64,000 bases of DNA. Origin: Psychroserpens algicola (GTDB lineage: Bacteria; Bacteroidota; Bacteroidia; Flavobacteriales; Flavobacteriaceae). Shown here piece after piece: positions 17,088 through 25,108 of the stretch. Numbering within the stretch: the stretch's first letter is position 1; the number at the start of each line of letters is the position of its first letter. Made by a program: the position numbers and the translations under genes. The notes under the pieces are model-generated. The model did not search any database. It was not told where the DNA came from and saw only the letters and a program-made list of their open reading frames with translations. Where the stretch lies: assembly GCF_014526325.1 (NCBI RefSeq), contig NZ_JACNMJ010000007.1:62001-126000 (forward strand), written 5' to 3'.

Positions 17088-18332
17088 TTATTTTAATGCT
17101 TTTTCAGCAGTCAGTTCTGCAATTTTACAAATCACTTCAGTAGCCTTAATCATACTCTCTACAGGAACATATTCGTATCGTCCATGGAAATTATGACCTC
17201 CTGCAAAAATATTTGGGCAAGGTAATCCCATGTAGCTTAACTGGGATCCATCTGTTCCACCTCGAATAGGTTTGATTAAAGGTTCGATATCTAATAGTTT
17301 CATGGCTTCTTCGGCGATATCGACAATATGTTTAACAGGTTCTACTTTTTCTTTCATATTAAAGTATTGATCTTTAATATCTATAGTGATCACTTCACGT
17401 TCATATTGCGTATTAATTTCATTAGTAAGATTTTGCATAACCTCTTTACGAGCTTCAAAATGAGCCATATCATGGTCCCTTATAATGTATTGTAAAACGG
17501 TTTCTTCGACTTTACCTTCAACACTATGAAGATGAAAAAAGCCTTGATACTCTTCGGTATGCTCTGGTGTTTCAAGTCGAGGAAGAGAATTGATAAATTC
17601 GGTAGCGATATACATCGAATTCACCATTTTACCTTTCGCATAACCTGGATGCACAATTTTACCTTTTACTGTTACTGTTGCACCAGCAGCGTTAAAATTT
17701 TCATATTCTAATTCTCCAATCTGGCTACCATCCATTGTATAAGCCCAATCTGCTCCAAATTTTTCAACGTCAAATTTATGTGCGCCACGACCAATTTCTT
17801 CATCTGGAGTAAAACCAACTTTAATGTCGCCATGTTTAATTTCTGGGTGATTGATGAGGTATTCCATTGCAGAGACGATTTCAGTAATACCAGCTTTATC
17901 ATCGGCACCTAATAGAGTTGTACCATCGGTTACGATTAAGGTTTGCCCTTTATATAGTAATAAGTCTTCAAAATAATCTGGTGATAAAATAATGTTGTGT
18001 TCAGCATTAAGTGCTATATCTTTTCCATCATAATTTTCAATAACTCGAGGTTTAACATTAGCTCCAGTAAAATCTGGAGAGGTGTCAAAATGAGAAATAA
18101 ACCCAATGGTTGGTACGTCATGATCAACATTACTTGGTAATGTGGCCATAATGTATGCATTAGGATCTATAGTGACATCTTTCATTCCTATAGCTATAAG
18201 TTCTTTAGCGAGCGCATGCGCTAAATCCCATTGTTTTGCTGTACTTGGTGTTGTGTCACTTTTTGGGTCAGATTCGGTATCGATAGTAACATAACTTATA
18301 AATCGTTTTATGATAGCTTCTTTAGTAATCAT
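17088..18332 (-). CDS. pepT: Peptidase T (tripeptide aminopeptidase)
   Basis: A 414-residue cytoplasmic M20B metallopeptidase. Zinc ligands and catalytic residues are visible in [41 protein letters not shown] and the late [34 protein letters not shown] is the family signature. The length equals E. coli PepT (about 408). It removes the N-terminal residue of tripeptides. It is the first gene of a two-gene minus-strand unit with the YdeI-like protein. Divergent from pyrD with a 130-bp gap. Confidence 0.93.
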   Translation of the reverse strand: MITKEAIIKRFISYVTIDTESDPKSDTTPSTAKQWDLAHALAKELIAIGMKDVTIDPNAYIMATLPSNVDHDVPTIGFISHFDTSPDFTGANVKPRVIENYDGKDIALNAEHNIILSPDYFEDLLLYKGQTLIVTDGTTLLGADDKAGITEIVSAMEYLINHPEIKHGDIKVGFTPDEEIGRGAHKFDVEKFGADWAYTMDGSQIGELEYENFNAAGATVTVKGKIVHPGYAKGKMVNSMYIATEFINSLPRLETPEHTEEYQGFFHLHSVEGKVEETVLQYIIRDHDMAHFEARKEVMQNLTNEINTQYEREVITIDIKDQYFNMKEKVEPVKHIVDIAEEAMKLLDIEPLIKPIRGGTDGSQLSYMGLPCPNIFAGGHNFHGRYEYVPVESMIKATEVICKIAELTAEKALK

Positions 18333-18436
18333 TTAAATATGCTGTTTGTAATGGTATTGTGAATTTGAGTGAACTATTAGAAAAAAACCTTGAAGGTTTG
18401 TGGGATGAAAGTTAGCGATTTTAATTAAATCTGTAG

Positions 18437-18444
18437 TATTTTTG
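18437..18444 (+). promoter_or_regulatory. -7 promoter box of pyrD
   Basis: TATTTTTG matches TAnnTTTG exactly. Its last three bases are the TTG of an apparent upstream in-frame start for pyrD, so that TTG cannot be translated from this promoter; the start is the ATG at 18463, giving a leader of roughly 10-14 nt. Confidence 0.7.
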
Positions 18445-18462
18445 TGCCAGAAAAGATTTTCA

Positions 18463-19500
18463 ATGTACAAGCTTCTATTAAGACCAATTTTATTCGCTTT
18501 TGATCCTGAAAAAGTGCATTATTTCACGTTTTCTCTAATTCGAAATATATCAAAATTACCAGGTATGCCTTCATTATTCCGAAGTTTGTACCAGTTAAAC
18601 GATAAGTCTTTAGAGCGCGAATTATTAGGCTTGAAATTTAAAAACCCTGTGGGTTTGGCAGCAGGTTTTGATAAGAACGCGGTATTATATAATGAGTTGG
18701 CAAATTTTGGCTTTGGTTTTATAGAAATAGGAACTGTAACACCTAAAGGTCAAGAAGGAAATCCTAAAAAACGCTTATTTCGTTTAAAGGATGATAAAGG
18801 TATCATTAATAGAATGGGTTTCAATAACGAAGGCTTAGAAGCTGCAATTTCAGAATTAAAAAAGAATAAAGGCCAGCTGATTATTGGAGGGAATATTGGA
18901 AAAAACACCAAAACTTTACCTGAAGATTATACGAAAGACTATTTAGAGTGTTTTAATGGACTTCATCCATATGTCGACTATTTTGTACTCAATGTTAGTT
19001 GTCCAAACGTAGGTAGTCATGCTAAGCTTAATGACAAGGACTATTTATTAGAACTCATTTCAGAGGTTCAAAAAGCAAACGCAACATTTGAAAAGCAAAA
19101 ACCAATTTTGTTGAAGATAGCTCCCGATTTAAATACTATTCAGTTAGATGAAATTGTAGACTTAGTTAACGAAACCAATTTAGATGGTGTGATTGCCAGT
19201 AATACCTCCATTGACAGATCAGGTTTAAAAGCTTCAGAAGATCGTCTCACAGCCATTGGTAATGGAGGATTGAGTGGCCAGCCCATCAAAACAAAATCGA
19301 CACAGGTCATCAAATATCTAGCTGATAAAAGCAACAAATCTTTTGTTATAATTGGAGTTGGTGGCATTCATTCGGCAGACGATGCCATAGAAAAGATTGA
19401 AGCAGGAGCAGATCTGGTTCAAATATATACTGGCTTTATTTATGAAGGCCCTAAATTAATCCGTCATATAAACAAAGCACTTATAAAAAAAGCGAATTGA
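18463..19500 (+). CDS. pyrD: Dihydroorotate dehydrogenase (quinone), class 2
   Basis: A 345-residue enzyme taken from ATG 18463 (an upstream in-frame TTG at 18442 lies inside the promoter). FMN-binding and catalytic segments are clear: [61 protein letters not shown] (class 2 catalytic Ser region), LLKIAPDL and [12 protein letters not shown]. The N-terminal amphipathic segment ([23 protein letters not shown]) is the membrane-associating helix of class 2 enzymes, which pass electrons to quinone. It catalyses the fourth step of pyrimidine synthesis. Single gene with its own terminator. Confidence 0.95.
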   Translation: MYKLLLRPILFAFDPEKVHYFTFSLIRNISKLPGMPSLFRSLYQLNDKSLERELLGLKFKNPVGLAAGFDKNAVLYNELANFGFGFIEIGTVTPKGQEGNPKKRLFRLKDDKGIINRMGFNNEGLEAAISELKKNKGQLIIGGNIGKNTKTLPEDYTKDYLECFNGLHPYVDYFVLNVSCPNVGSHAKLNDKDYLLELISEVQKANATFEKQKPILLKIAPDLNTIQLDEIVDLVNETNLDGVIASNTSIDRSGLKASEDRLTAIGNGGLSGQPIKTKSTQVIKYLADKSNKSFVIIGVGGIHSADDAIEKIEAGADLVQIYTGFIYEGPKLIRHINKALIKKAN

Positions 19501-19523
19501 AATCAATCAATTCGCTTTTTTTG
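19485..19523 (+). terminator. Intrinsic terminator overlapping the pyrD stop codon
   Basis: A perfect 10-bp stem (19491-19500 with 19507-19516, loop of 6 nt), extended by A-T pairs, followed by a T run. The pyrD stop codon TGA is the 3' end of the left arm. Confidence 0.88.
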
Positions 19524-19542
19524 TGGGTTTATTGCTAGCTCT

Positions 19543-21276
19543 TTAATTCTTAATAAAAGGAATTGTGCTCGAATGTGTTCCTTTTGAAATTTTTACATAA
19601 TAAACACCTCCGCTAAACGCTTTAGCTTGGATGCTCAAATCTTCTGGTTGAGTTACCATTTTTGTTGTAATAATTTGTCCTAATACATTGTAAACGGTAA
19701 AGCTATCAGGTAAATTGTTAGTATCAGATAGTTGTATGTGTAAGACATCATTTGTTGGATTTGGGTATAAAGAAATTTGATTGCTAATAAAATAGTCATC
19801 AACACTTAATACATCATTCCCAATGAAGGTCGTTTCAGTTGAAGTAAATACACCGTCAGATGCAAGAATACTAGCACCTTCTAAAGTTGTTAACTCATAG
19901 GCAATCGTACCTTCAAACCCACAACAAATTCCATTATTGGCGCTATCAAAAATCTCAAACGTATAACATTCACTTCCAGCGACATCAAAATCGTAAGAAA
20001 ATGTTTGGAAATTGTCGCTTCCTGAGACATATGTCGGACTAGAATATAAAACTGTTCCTGAACTGTCTCTAAATTCCCATGAGGTTTCTTGTGGGAAATT
20101 ATCTAAAGTAAGCGATAAATTAATTTCTGATGTAGACACATCTGTTCTTGGGAAATCAATATAGTTGTCAAAAACTTTAGTAATGGATTGTGTACCATCA
20201 GATATGGTGAGGGTAACATCAAAGGCACCACCATTAGTATAGGTGTGATTCGGATTTTGTGTCGTATAGTCGATTACATCATCGCCATCTACATCCCATT
20301 CCCATGAGGTTGCACCAATACTATTGTCTGTAAAATTCACGTCTAATGTTGAGCTACAAGCTACGGTATAATCAGCATCAATCTCAACACTAAAACTCGG
20401 ACACGACATTACAGCTCGTGATGATTGATAAGTGGCATATATTCGAGCATACTGCTGTGGTGATAATTCATTTCGGCAGGACTGTCGAGAATAAGACATT
20501 ATGTTTCTAGGGTTAGGATTAAAGAGTTGACCATTGGCATCAAACTCGGTTGCTATATACTCACAAGAGGTGTTTACTTTTGAGTTACTTAGTTGAGGAT
20601 CGGCAGCAGTATCACAGATGAAATCACCTGTGGTTTGACAATTAGAACCATCAACAAGCTCTTCGGTTAGAGAACCATTTACATTTCCGTGAGTATGTGA
20701 TAGAAAAAAGAAATGACCCATTTCATGCGTTAGTGTACTGCCGTTTGTAGTACAACCATTTGCCATTAAAATGGTTTCTGGTCCACCTGGAAAATAAGCA
20801 TAGCCACATAATCCGCCTCCTTCTGAAGTTGTTATTGAGTTCACAAAATAAATGTTAATCACATTATCTACGTTTCCATTTGTAAGCGCAGCTTCTTGAT
20901 CAAGGGTGTAATTGAAGTAATCATCACTATCTATATAGTTAATGCCTTCACACAAGAAAAATTCTAAATAAGCATTAGCAAAATAACTATTCATAGTTGC
21001 AATGGCATCATTTAGCTGTGGGATTGTAAGTCCGCCAAAACCAGCACTAGGTCTTACGATATGCGCTTTAATAGGTACACTTGTAAGAGCTGTTGAAGCA
21101 CGTCTTGCATTTGCTAATTGAAAATATTCTTGCTCATATTGTTGAATTTGAGGCAAGAGTTCATTAAAAATTGCCTGAGATTCTGGAGACATGATTGTAC
21201 CGCATTCAGGCTCGGTTTGAGCATTAAAGACCGAACAGGAGATTAATGCTACAAAAAGAAGTATTGTTTTTTTCAT
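19543..21276 (-). CDS. Secreted M43-type metalloprotease with PKD and T9SS sorting domain
   Basis: A 577-residue protein started at ATG 21276 because MKKTILLFVALISCSVFNAQ is a clean signal peptide; the longer frame adds 17 residues with no signal character. The zinc site is H184-E-M-G-H188-F-F-F-L-S-H194. Metzincins normally have Gly where the third Phe stands. RNIMSYS is the Met-turn, as in cytophagalysin/pappalysin (M43) proteases. A PKD domain (about 300-375: VNFTDNSIGATSWEWDVDGDD) follows, then a beta-sandwich, and a C-terminal T9SS sorting domain (SLYPNPTNDVLHIQL...GVYYVKIS). Export to the cell surface or medium through T9SS is expected. Confidence 0.85.
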   Translation of the reverse strand: MKKTILLFVALISCSVFNAQTEPECGTIMSPESQAIFNELLPQIQQYEQEYFQLANARRASTALTSVPIKAHIVRPSAGFGGLTIPQLNDAIATMNSYFANAYLEFFLCEGINYIDSDDYFNYTLDQEAALTNGNVDNVINIYFVNSITTSEGGGLCGYAYFPGGPETILMANGCTTNGSTLTHEMGHFFFLSHTHGNVNGSLTEELVDGSNCQTTGDFICDTAADPQLSNSKVNTSCEYIATEFDANGQLFNPNPRNIMSYSRQSCRNELSPQQYARIYATYQSSRAVMSCPSFSVEIDADYTVACSSTLDVNFTDNSIGATSWEWDVDGDDVIDYTTQNPNHTYTNGGAFDVTLTISDGTQSITKVFDNYIDFPRTDVSTSEINLSLTLDNFPQETSWEFRDSSGTVLYSSPTYVSGSDNFQTFSYDFDVAGSECYTFEIFDSANNGICCGFEGTIAYELTTLEGASILASDGVFTSTETTFIGNDVLSVDDYFISNQISLYPNPTNDVLHIQLSDTNNLPDSFTVYNVLGQIITTKMVTQPEDLSIQAKAFSGGVYYVKISKGTHSSTIPFIKN

Positions 21277-21378
21277 AAGTTTAGGTGTTACTGCAAAAAT
21301 AGGTAGTTCAATTTTTCTTGTAAACATATCAAAAAACCGACTAAATACCTAATTTTATAGACCAAATGCATGCTGTAA

Positions 21379-22326
21379 TTAGTTAATCACTATTTTTTTA
21401 GTCATAGATGTGGCATTCAGTAATTTAATTTTTACGATATAAATTCCAGCTTTTGCTTGTGTTAAATCTAATTGAAGTTGTCTTGTAGCATCCTTATTTA
21501 CAAATCGCTCGATTTGTTTGCCTAATACATTATATACCTGAACTTCAATTAAAGGGTTAGAAGCAGAAGTCGTAATATTAAGCATTCCGTTAGACGGATT
21601 TGGATACAGGCTAACTTGCGCTAGGTCATTGTCCTGGATACTTAGTGTTTGATTAAAGGTAATGGTTAAAACTCCAATAGGTTTATCGTTAAACGGACTC
21701 ACGTTGACTAAAGAAGTAATAGGTTGAGCAGGCATTGTAGTTTGATTGCCCGAATTGTAATTCACGCCACTGTCTGTACCTGCATCATAAGGAAATAGTG
21801 GTATAGAAAGGCTTTGTACCCAAGTATTTCCATCTCTGAGATTGATACTATTAACCGCTATCATCCAATCTGGGCTGGGAGCAATCATAGCAGCTAAACT
21901 TAAAAGCGGGAAATCTTCACTCACCTCAATATTGGAAAGTGTGGCTGTAGTTCTGGGTGCGAAATCATCAAAAGCCGCTTGTAAAAACTGATCGGCATGA
22001 TTTGAGTTTATCAAAGCCTGAACTTCATTCATAATAGCAGTATTATTACCAAGTTCTGCAACATCTTTTATGCCTTCAGTTGCTAAGCTTCCCATTTCTA
22101 ATAATCTTGCAGCATTATTATGTGTTGCTCCAACAAGATCTGACCAATGCGCATTTCCGGGTAAATCAACTATACTATTACCATTAATTGGGTCATTTGT
22201 TTCAGAATCCCAATGGCTTGTAAATGAGATTGTATATGATGCCCTTGATTGTGCATTAGTTTTTGTAACAACCGTACAAGCAAGGATTAATAGTAAGCAT
22301 TGAAGAATTAAAGTAATTTTTTTCAT
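21379..22326 (-). CDS. Secreted spondin-domain protein with T9SS sorting domain
   Basis: A 315-residue protein started at ATG 22326, which gives the signal peptide MKKITLILQCLLLILACTVVTKTNA; the longer frame begins with GTG and adds 15 residues. The spondin-N domain spans about residues 30-235 (YTISFTSHWDSETNDP, HWSDLVGATHNNAARLLEMGSLATEGI, APSPDWMIAVNSINL, FPYDAGTDSGVNY). A T9SS sorting domain closes the chain (SLYPNPSNGMLNIT...AGIYIVKIKL). Spondin domains mediate surface or matrix adhesion in animals; in bacteria the role is unknown. It is upstream of and on the same strand as the M43 protease (about 100 nt apart). Confidence 0.82.
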   Translation of the reverse strand: MKKITLILQCLLLILACTVVTKTNAQSRASYTISFTSHWDSETNDPINGNSIVDLPGNAHWSDLVGATHNNAARLLEMGSLATEGIKDVAELGNNTAIMNEVQALINSNHADQFLQAAFDDFAPRTTATLSNIEVSEDFPLLSLAAMIAPSPDWMIAVNSINLRDGNTWVQSLSIPLFPYDAGTDSGVNYNSGNQTTMPAQPITSLVNVSPFNDKPIGVLTITFNQTLSIQDNDLAQVSLYPNPSNGMLNITTSASNPLIEVQVYNVLGKQIERFVNKDATRQLQLDLTQAKAGIYIVKIKLLNATSMTKKIVIN

Positions 22327-22373
22327 AGCAAAAAGGATTAGTTTACAACCTTTTATGTCGTTTAAAAACACGA

Positions 22374-23045
22374 ATGCTTACATTATTTTTTGATTATTTT
22401 TACAGAAATTTTATTCATCTGAATTACGACCTTCTCATATCATTTGTATTTGCAACTTCGGTCTTGGCCTTGTCTCCTGGACCAGATAATATCTATGTGC
22501 TCATGCAGAGTATTGTTAATGGTAAAACATATGGTTTGGCTACAGTTGCAGGATTAATTTCGGGCTGTCTGATTCATACAACATTGGTCGCTTTTGGTAT
22601 TTCTGCAATTATAAAAGAAAACGACACACTCTTTTTTGTCATCAAAGTATTAGGTGCTATGTACTTATTATACTTGGCATATAAAGTATATAACTCTAGT
22701 TCCGAATTGAGTTTAGATTCTGGTCATGTTCCAAAGAAAAGTACAACTCAATTATTTCAACAAGGCTTCATTATGAATGTATTGAATCCCAAAGTGTCCA
22801 TTTTTTTTCTGGCATTTTTTCCTGGATTTCTATTTAGTGATTCGATGAGTACTGTACTACAATTTTACGTTTTGGGTTTGCTGTTTATGTTAGTTTCGGC
22901 GATTGTTTTTTCGACCATTGCTGTATTAGCGGGTTTAATTTCAAACTATATTAAGACGCATAAAAGGGTTGGTGTTTATCTCAAATGGCTTCAAATTATT
23001 GTGTTTATTGGTATTGCGATAATCATTTTTACTTCGGAAAAATAA
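22374..23045 (+). CDS. LysE/RhtB-family amino-acid exporter
   Basis: An inner-membrane protein of up to 223 residues with about six helices. The family signature is FVFATSVLALSPGPDNIYVLMQSIVNGKTYGL, followed by GLISGCLIHTTLVAFG and FIMNVLNPKVSIFFLAFFPGF. LysE/RhtB proteins export amino acids or homoserine-like compounds. The start is uncertain: ATG 22374 adds about 17 residues before the usual NYDLLISF beginning, and no later ATG is suitably placed. It runs divergently from the spondin gene with only 47 bp between start codons. Confidence 0.85.
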   Translation: MLTLFFDYFYRNFIHLNYDLLISFVFATSVLALSPGPDNIYVLMQSIVNGKTYGLATVAGLISGCLIHTTLVAFGISAIIKENDTLFFVIKVLGAMYLLYLAYKVYNSSSELSLDSGHVPKKSTTQLFQQGFIMNVLNPKVSIFFLAFFPGFLFSDSMSTVLQFYVLGLLFMLVSAIVFSTIAVLAGLISNYIKTHKRVGVYLKWLQIIVFIGIAIIIFTSEK

Positions 23046-23069
23046 CAGGTAAAGAATCATCTTAATTAG

Positions 23070-23077
23070 TATCTTTG
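23070..23077 (+). promoter_or_regulatory. -7 promoter box of the HMG-CoA-lyase-like gene
   Basis: TATCTTTG matches TAnnTTTG exactly and ends only 6 nt before the ATG at 23084. It covers the TTG that would otherwise be called as the start. The transcript should be leaderless or nearly so. Confidence 0.65.
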
Positions 23078-23083
23078 GACAAG

Positions 23084-23947
23084 ATGAAAAACCCTGTCAA
23101 AATAATAGAATGCCCTAGAGATGCTATGCAAGGCATCAAGGCATTTATTCCTACGGAAAAGAAAGTGCAATACATTCAGTCTTTACTTCGTGTGGGTTTT
23201 GATACAATTGATTTCGGAAGTTTTGTCTCGCCTAAAGCTATTCCGCAGATGGTAGATACAGCTGAAGTCTTATCGCAGCTCGACTTGAGTAAAACAACAA
23301 GCAAGCTTTTGGCAATAATTGCTAATACCAGAGGCGCAAATGATGCATGTCAGCATTCGGAAATTGATTATTTGGGCTACCCGTTTTCAATTTCAGAAAA
23401 TTTCCAAATGCGAAATACACATAAGACTATAGCGCAATCGGTTGTAACGCTTTCTGAAATTTTAGAATTAGCCAACAAGCATGATAAAGAAGTAGTTGTT
23501 TATATCTCTATGGGTTTTGGAAATCCCTATGGAGATCCCTGGAATGTAGACATAGTAGGTGAGTGGACCGAACGTCTAAGCAATATGGGCGTTAAGATTT
23601 TATCCTTGAGTGATACGATTGGTAGTTCAAACCCAGAAAGTATAGATTATTTGTTTTCTAATTTAATTCCTAGTTATCCAGACATCGAATTTGGAGCACA
23701 TTTACATACCACGCCTACAACTTGGTTTGAAAAAGTAGATGCCGCTTATAAAGCAGGATGCATGCGTTTTGATGGTGCTATACAAGGTTTTGGAGGTTGC
23801 CCAATGGCTAAAGATGACTTAACTGGTAATATGCCAACAGAGAAAATCTTATCCTATTTTACGTCTAATAAAAACAACAATCTTAATGCAATGAGTTTTG
23901 AAAGTGCTTATAATGAGGCGACAAAAATTTTCACAGCTTATCATTAA
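23084..23947 (+). CDS. Hydroxymethylglutaryl-CoA lyase family enzyme
   Basis: A 287-residue TIM-barrel enzyme of the HMGL-like/DRE-TIM superfamily, started at ATG 23084. Motifs: ECPRDAMQG (metal-binding Asp and catalytic Arg), IDFGSFVSPKAIPQMVD, LSDTIGSSNPE, EFGAHLHTTP (metal-binding His pair), and GGCPMAKDDLTGNMPTE with the catalytic cysteine loop. These fit HMG-CoA lyase, which cleaves HMG-CoA to acetoacetate and acetyl-CoA in leucine degradation. The leucine dehydrogenase elsewhere in this window would feed the same pathway. Related citramalate-type enzymes cannot be fully excluded. Confidence 0.82.
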   Translation: MKNPVKIIECPRDAMQGIKAFIPTEKKVQYIQSLLRVGFDTIDFGSFVSPKAIPQMVDTAEVLSQLDLSKTTSKLLAIIANTRGANDACQHSEIDYLGYPFSISENFQMRNTHKTIAQSVVTLSEILELANKHDKEVVVYISMGFGNPYGDPWNVDIVGEWTERLSNMGVKILSLSDTIGSSNPESIDYLFSNLIPSYPDIEFGAHLHTTPTTWFEKVDAAYKAGCMRFDGAIQGFGGCPMAKDDLTGNMPTEKILSYFTSNKNNNLNAMSFESAYNEATKIFTAYH

Positions 23948-23973
23948 AAAAAGCCCTTACTTAATAAGTAAGG
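23945..23973 (-). terminator. Intrinsic terminator of the HmuY-receptor unit
   Basis: An 8-bp perfect stem (23955-23962 with 23966-23973, loop of 3 nt). On the minus strand it is followed by a T run (plus-strand A run at 23946-23952). It lies 34 nt after the stop of the minus-strand HmuY-like gene and directly after the plus-strand lyase. Confidence 0.7.
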
Positions 23974-24007
23974 ACCTTCACTCAAAATAATCAACAATAA
24001 AAAAAAG

Positions 24008-25096
24008 TTATTCTTGTAATAGGCTGTACACAAATTCTGGGTAGCCACGCTCGCCAGCTTCATTTGTTAAGGCTAAAAACTTAAGTTTGTATAGGTTGCC
24101 GTCTGTGTCATTCACAATATAAAATACATTGTCTTTTAAAGATGGTAGTGTTCCTGGACCACCTCCATTTCGCCAAGAACTTCCAATACTACGTTGATCG
24201 ATTGTAAATTTAGTTTGGTCTACATCAGCAAGTAAAAACTCCTCATAAGACAATGCATCTTCTTCAGAATCTAACATGTAAACCAAGGCATTAGATTTAG
24301 AGTTATTGACTACAAAATCTGAATAACCATAAGAGCCAAAACCTTCAATCTCATTAGTAAACACAGTGAAGTTTAAATCCCATTGTGTGGCTTCAGGCTC
24401 AACATTTACAATAGATTCAGTATTAAAACTGAAAAATGTAAAGTGATATGCATTGTTTTTAGAGATAGTAATTTCTTCGTGAGTCGTATCGTCTAGGTCT
24501 GCATATTGCAATGTATAATCTGCACCATTTTTTAGAACTCTAATTTTTTTCCATCCACGACTATCATCAGATACATCAACGCTTCCAGTTGAAGGTGTTT
24601 CAGTACCAACTTCAAATCCAAGATTTACCAAATACACCTTATTATTGGTATTTGTATCTGAAATTTGCGCAATAGCTGTACTTGCTAAAGTCCCACTTGG
24701 CGCATCAATAAATGCCATATTAGCTTCATCAAAAGTTCCTACGGCAACCTGAGGCTGTAAATCAATGACTTCCTGGGTTGAAGAATTAACAGCATCAATA
24801 TCTGTACTAGAAAGTTCTGCTGTTGCCATATAAATAGACCCATTGATAACAACTCTAAAATCGCTTCCAGAGTAAAACCCTAAATCCCAAGAATCTCTTT
24901 GAACGCTTGTTGTTGTATTGGTGCTTAAATCAATATAAACTTGATTTTGTTGATTTGGTCCACCAACTTCTGGAGACACTGCTGCGCCTTCAATTACAAT
25001 TTCTATTGGTCCTTGCGGACTATCATCATCACTGCTACAGCTTGAAAAAGCGATAATGCATAAGCATAAAGTCAGTTTTAATAATTTGTTTGTCAT
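24008..25096 (-). CDS. HmuY-like heme-binding lipoprotein, apparently duplicated
   Basis: A 362-residue outer-membrane-type lipoprotein with lipobox FSSC and acylated Cys20 followed by an acidic SSDDD spacer. Two segments resemble HmuY: RDSWDLGFYSGSDFRVVINGS (Trp70) and ATQWDLNFTVF...YSDFVVNN (Trp239). HmuY of Porphyromonas is about 215 residues with one such core, so this looks like an internal duplication. The gene starts 12 nt after the TonB receptor on the same strand, the same pairing as hmuY/hmuR in order reversed. The role is to take heme from the environment and pass it to the receptor. Heme ligands were not assigned. Confidence 0.72.
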   Translation of the reverse strand: MTNKLLKLTLCLCIIAFSSCSSDDDSPQGPIEIVIEGAAVSPEVGGPNQQNQVYIDLSTNTTTSVQRDSWDLGFYSGSDFRVVINGSIYMATAELSSTDIDAVNSSTQEVIDLQPQVAVGTFDEANMAFIDAPSGTLASTAIAQISDTNTNNKVYLVNLGFEVGTETPSTGSVDVSDDSRGWKKIRVLKNGADYTLQYADLDDTTHEEITISKNNAYHFTFFSFNTESIVNVEPEATQWDLNFTVFTNEIEGFGSYGYSDFVVNNSKSNALVYMLDSEEDALSYEEFLLADVDQTKFTIDQRSIGSSWRNGGGPGTLPSLKDNVFYIVNDTDGNLYKLKFLALTNEAGERGYPEFVYSLLQE

Positions 25097-25108
25097 AATA
25101 AATAGTGT

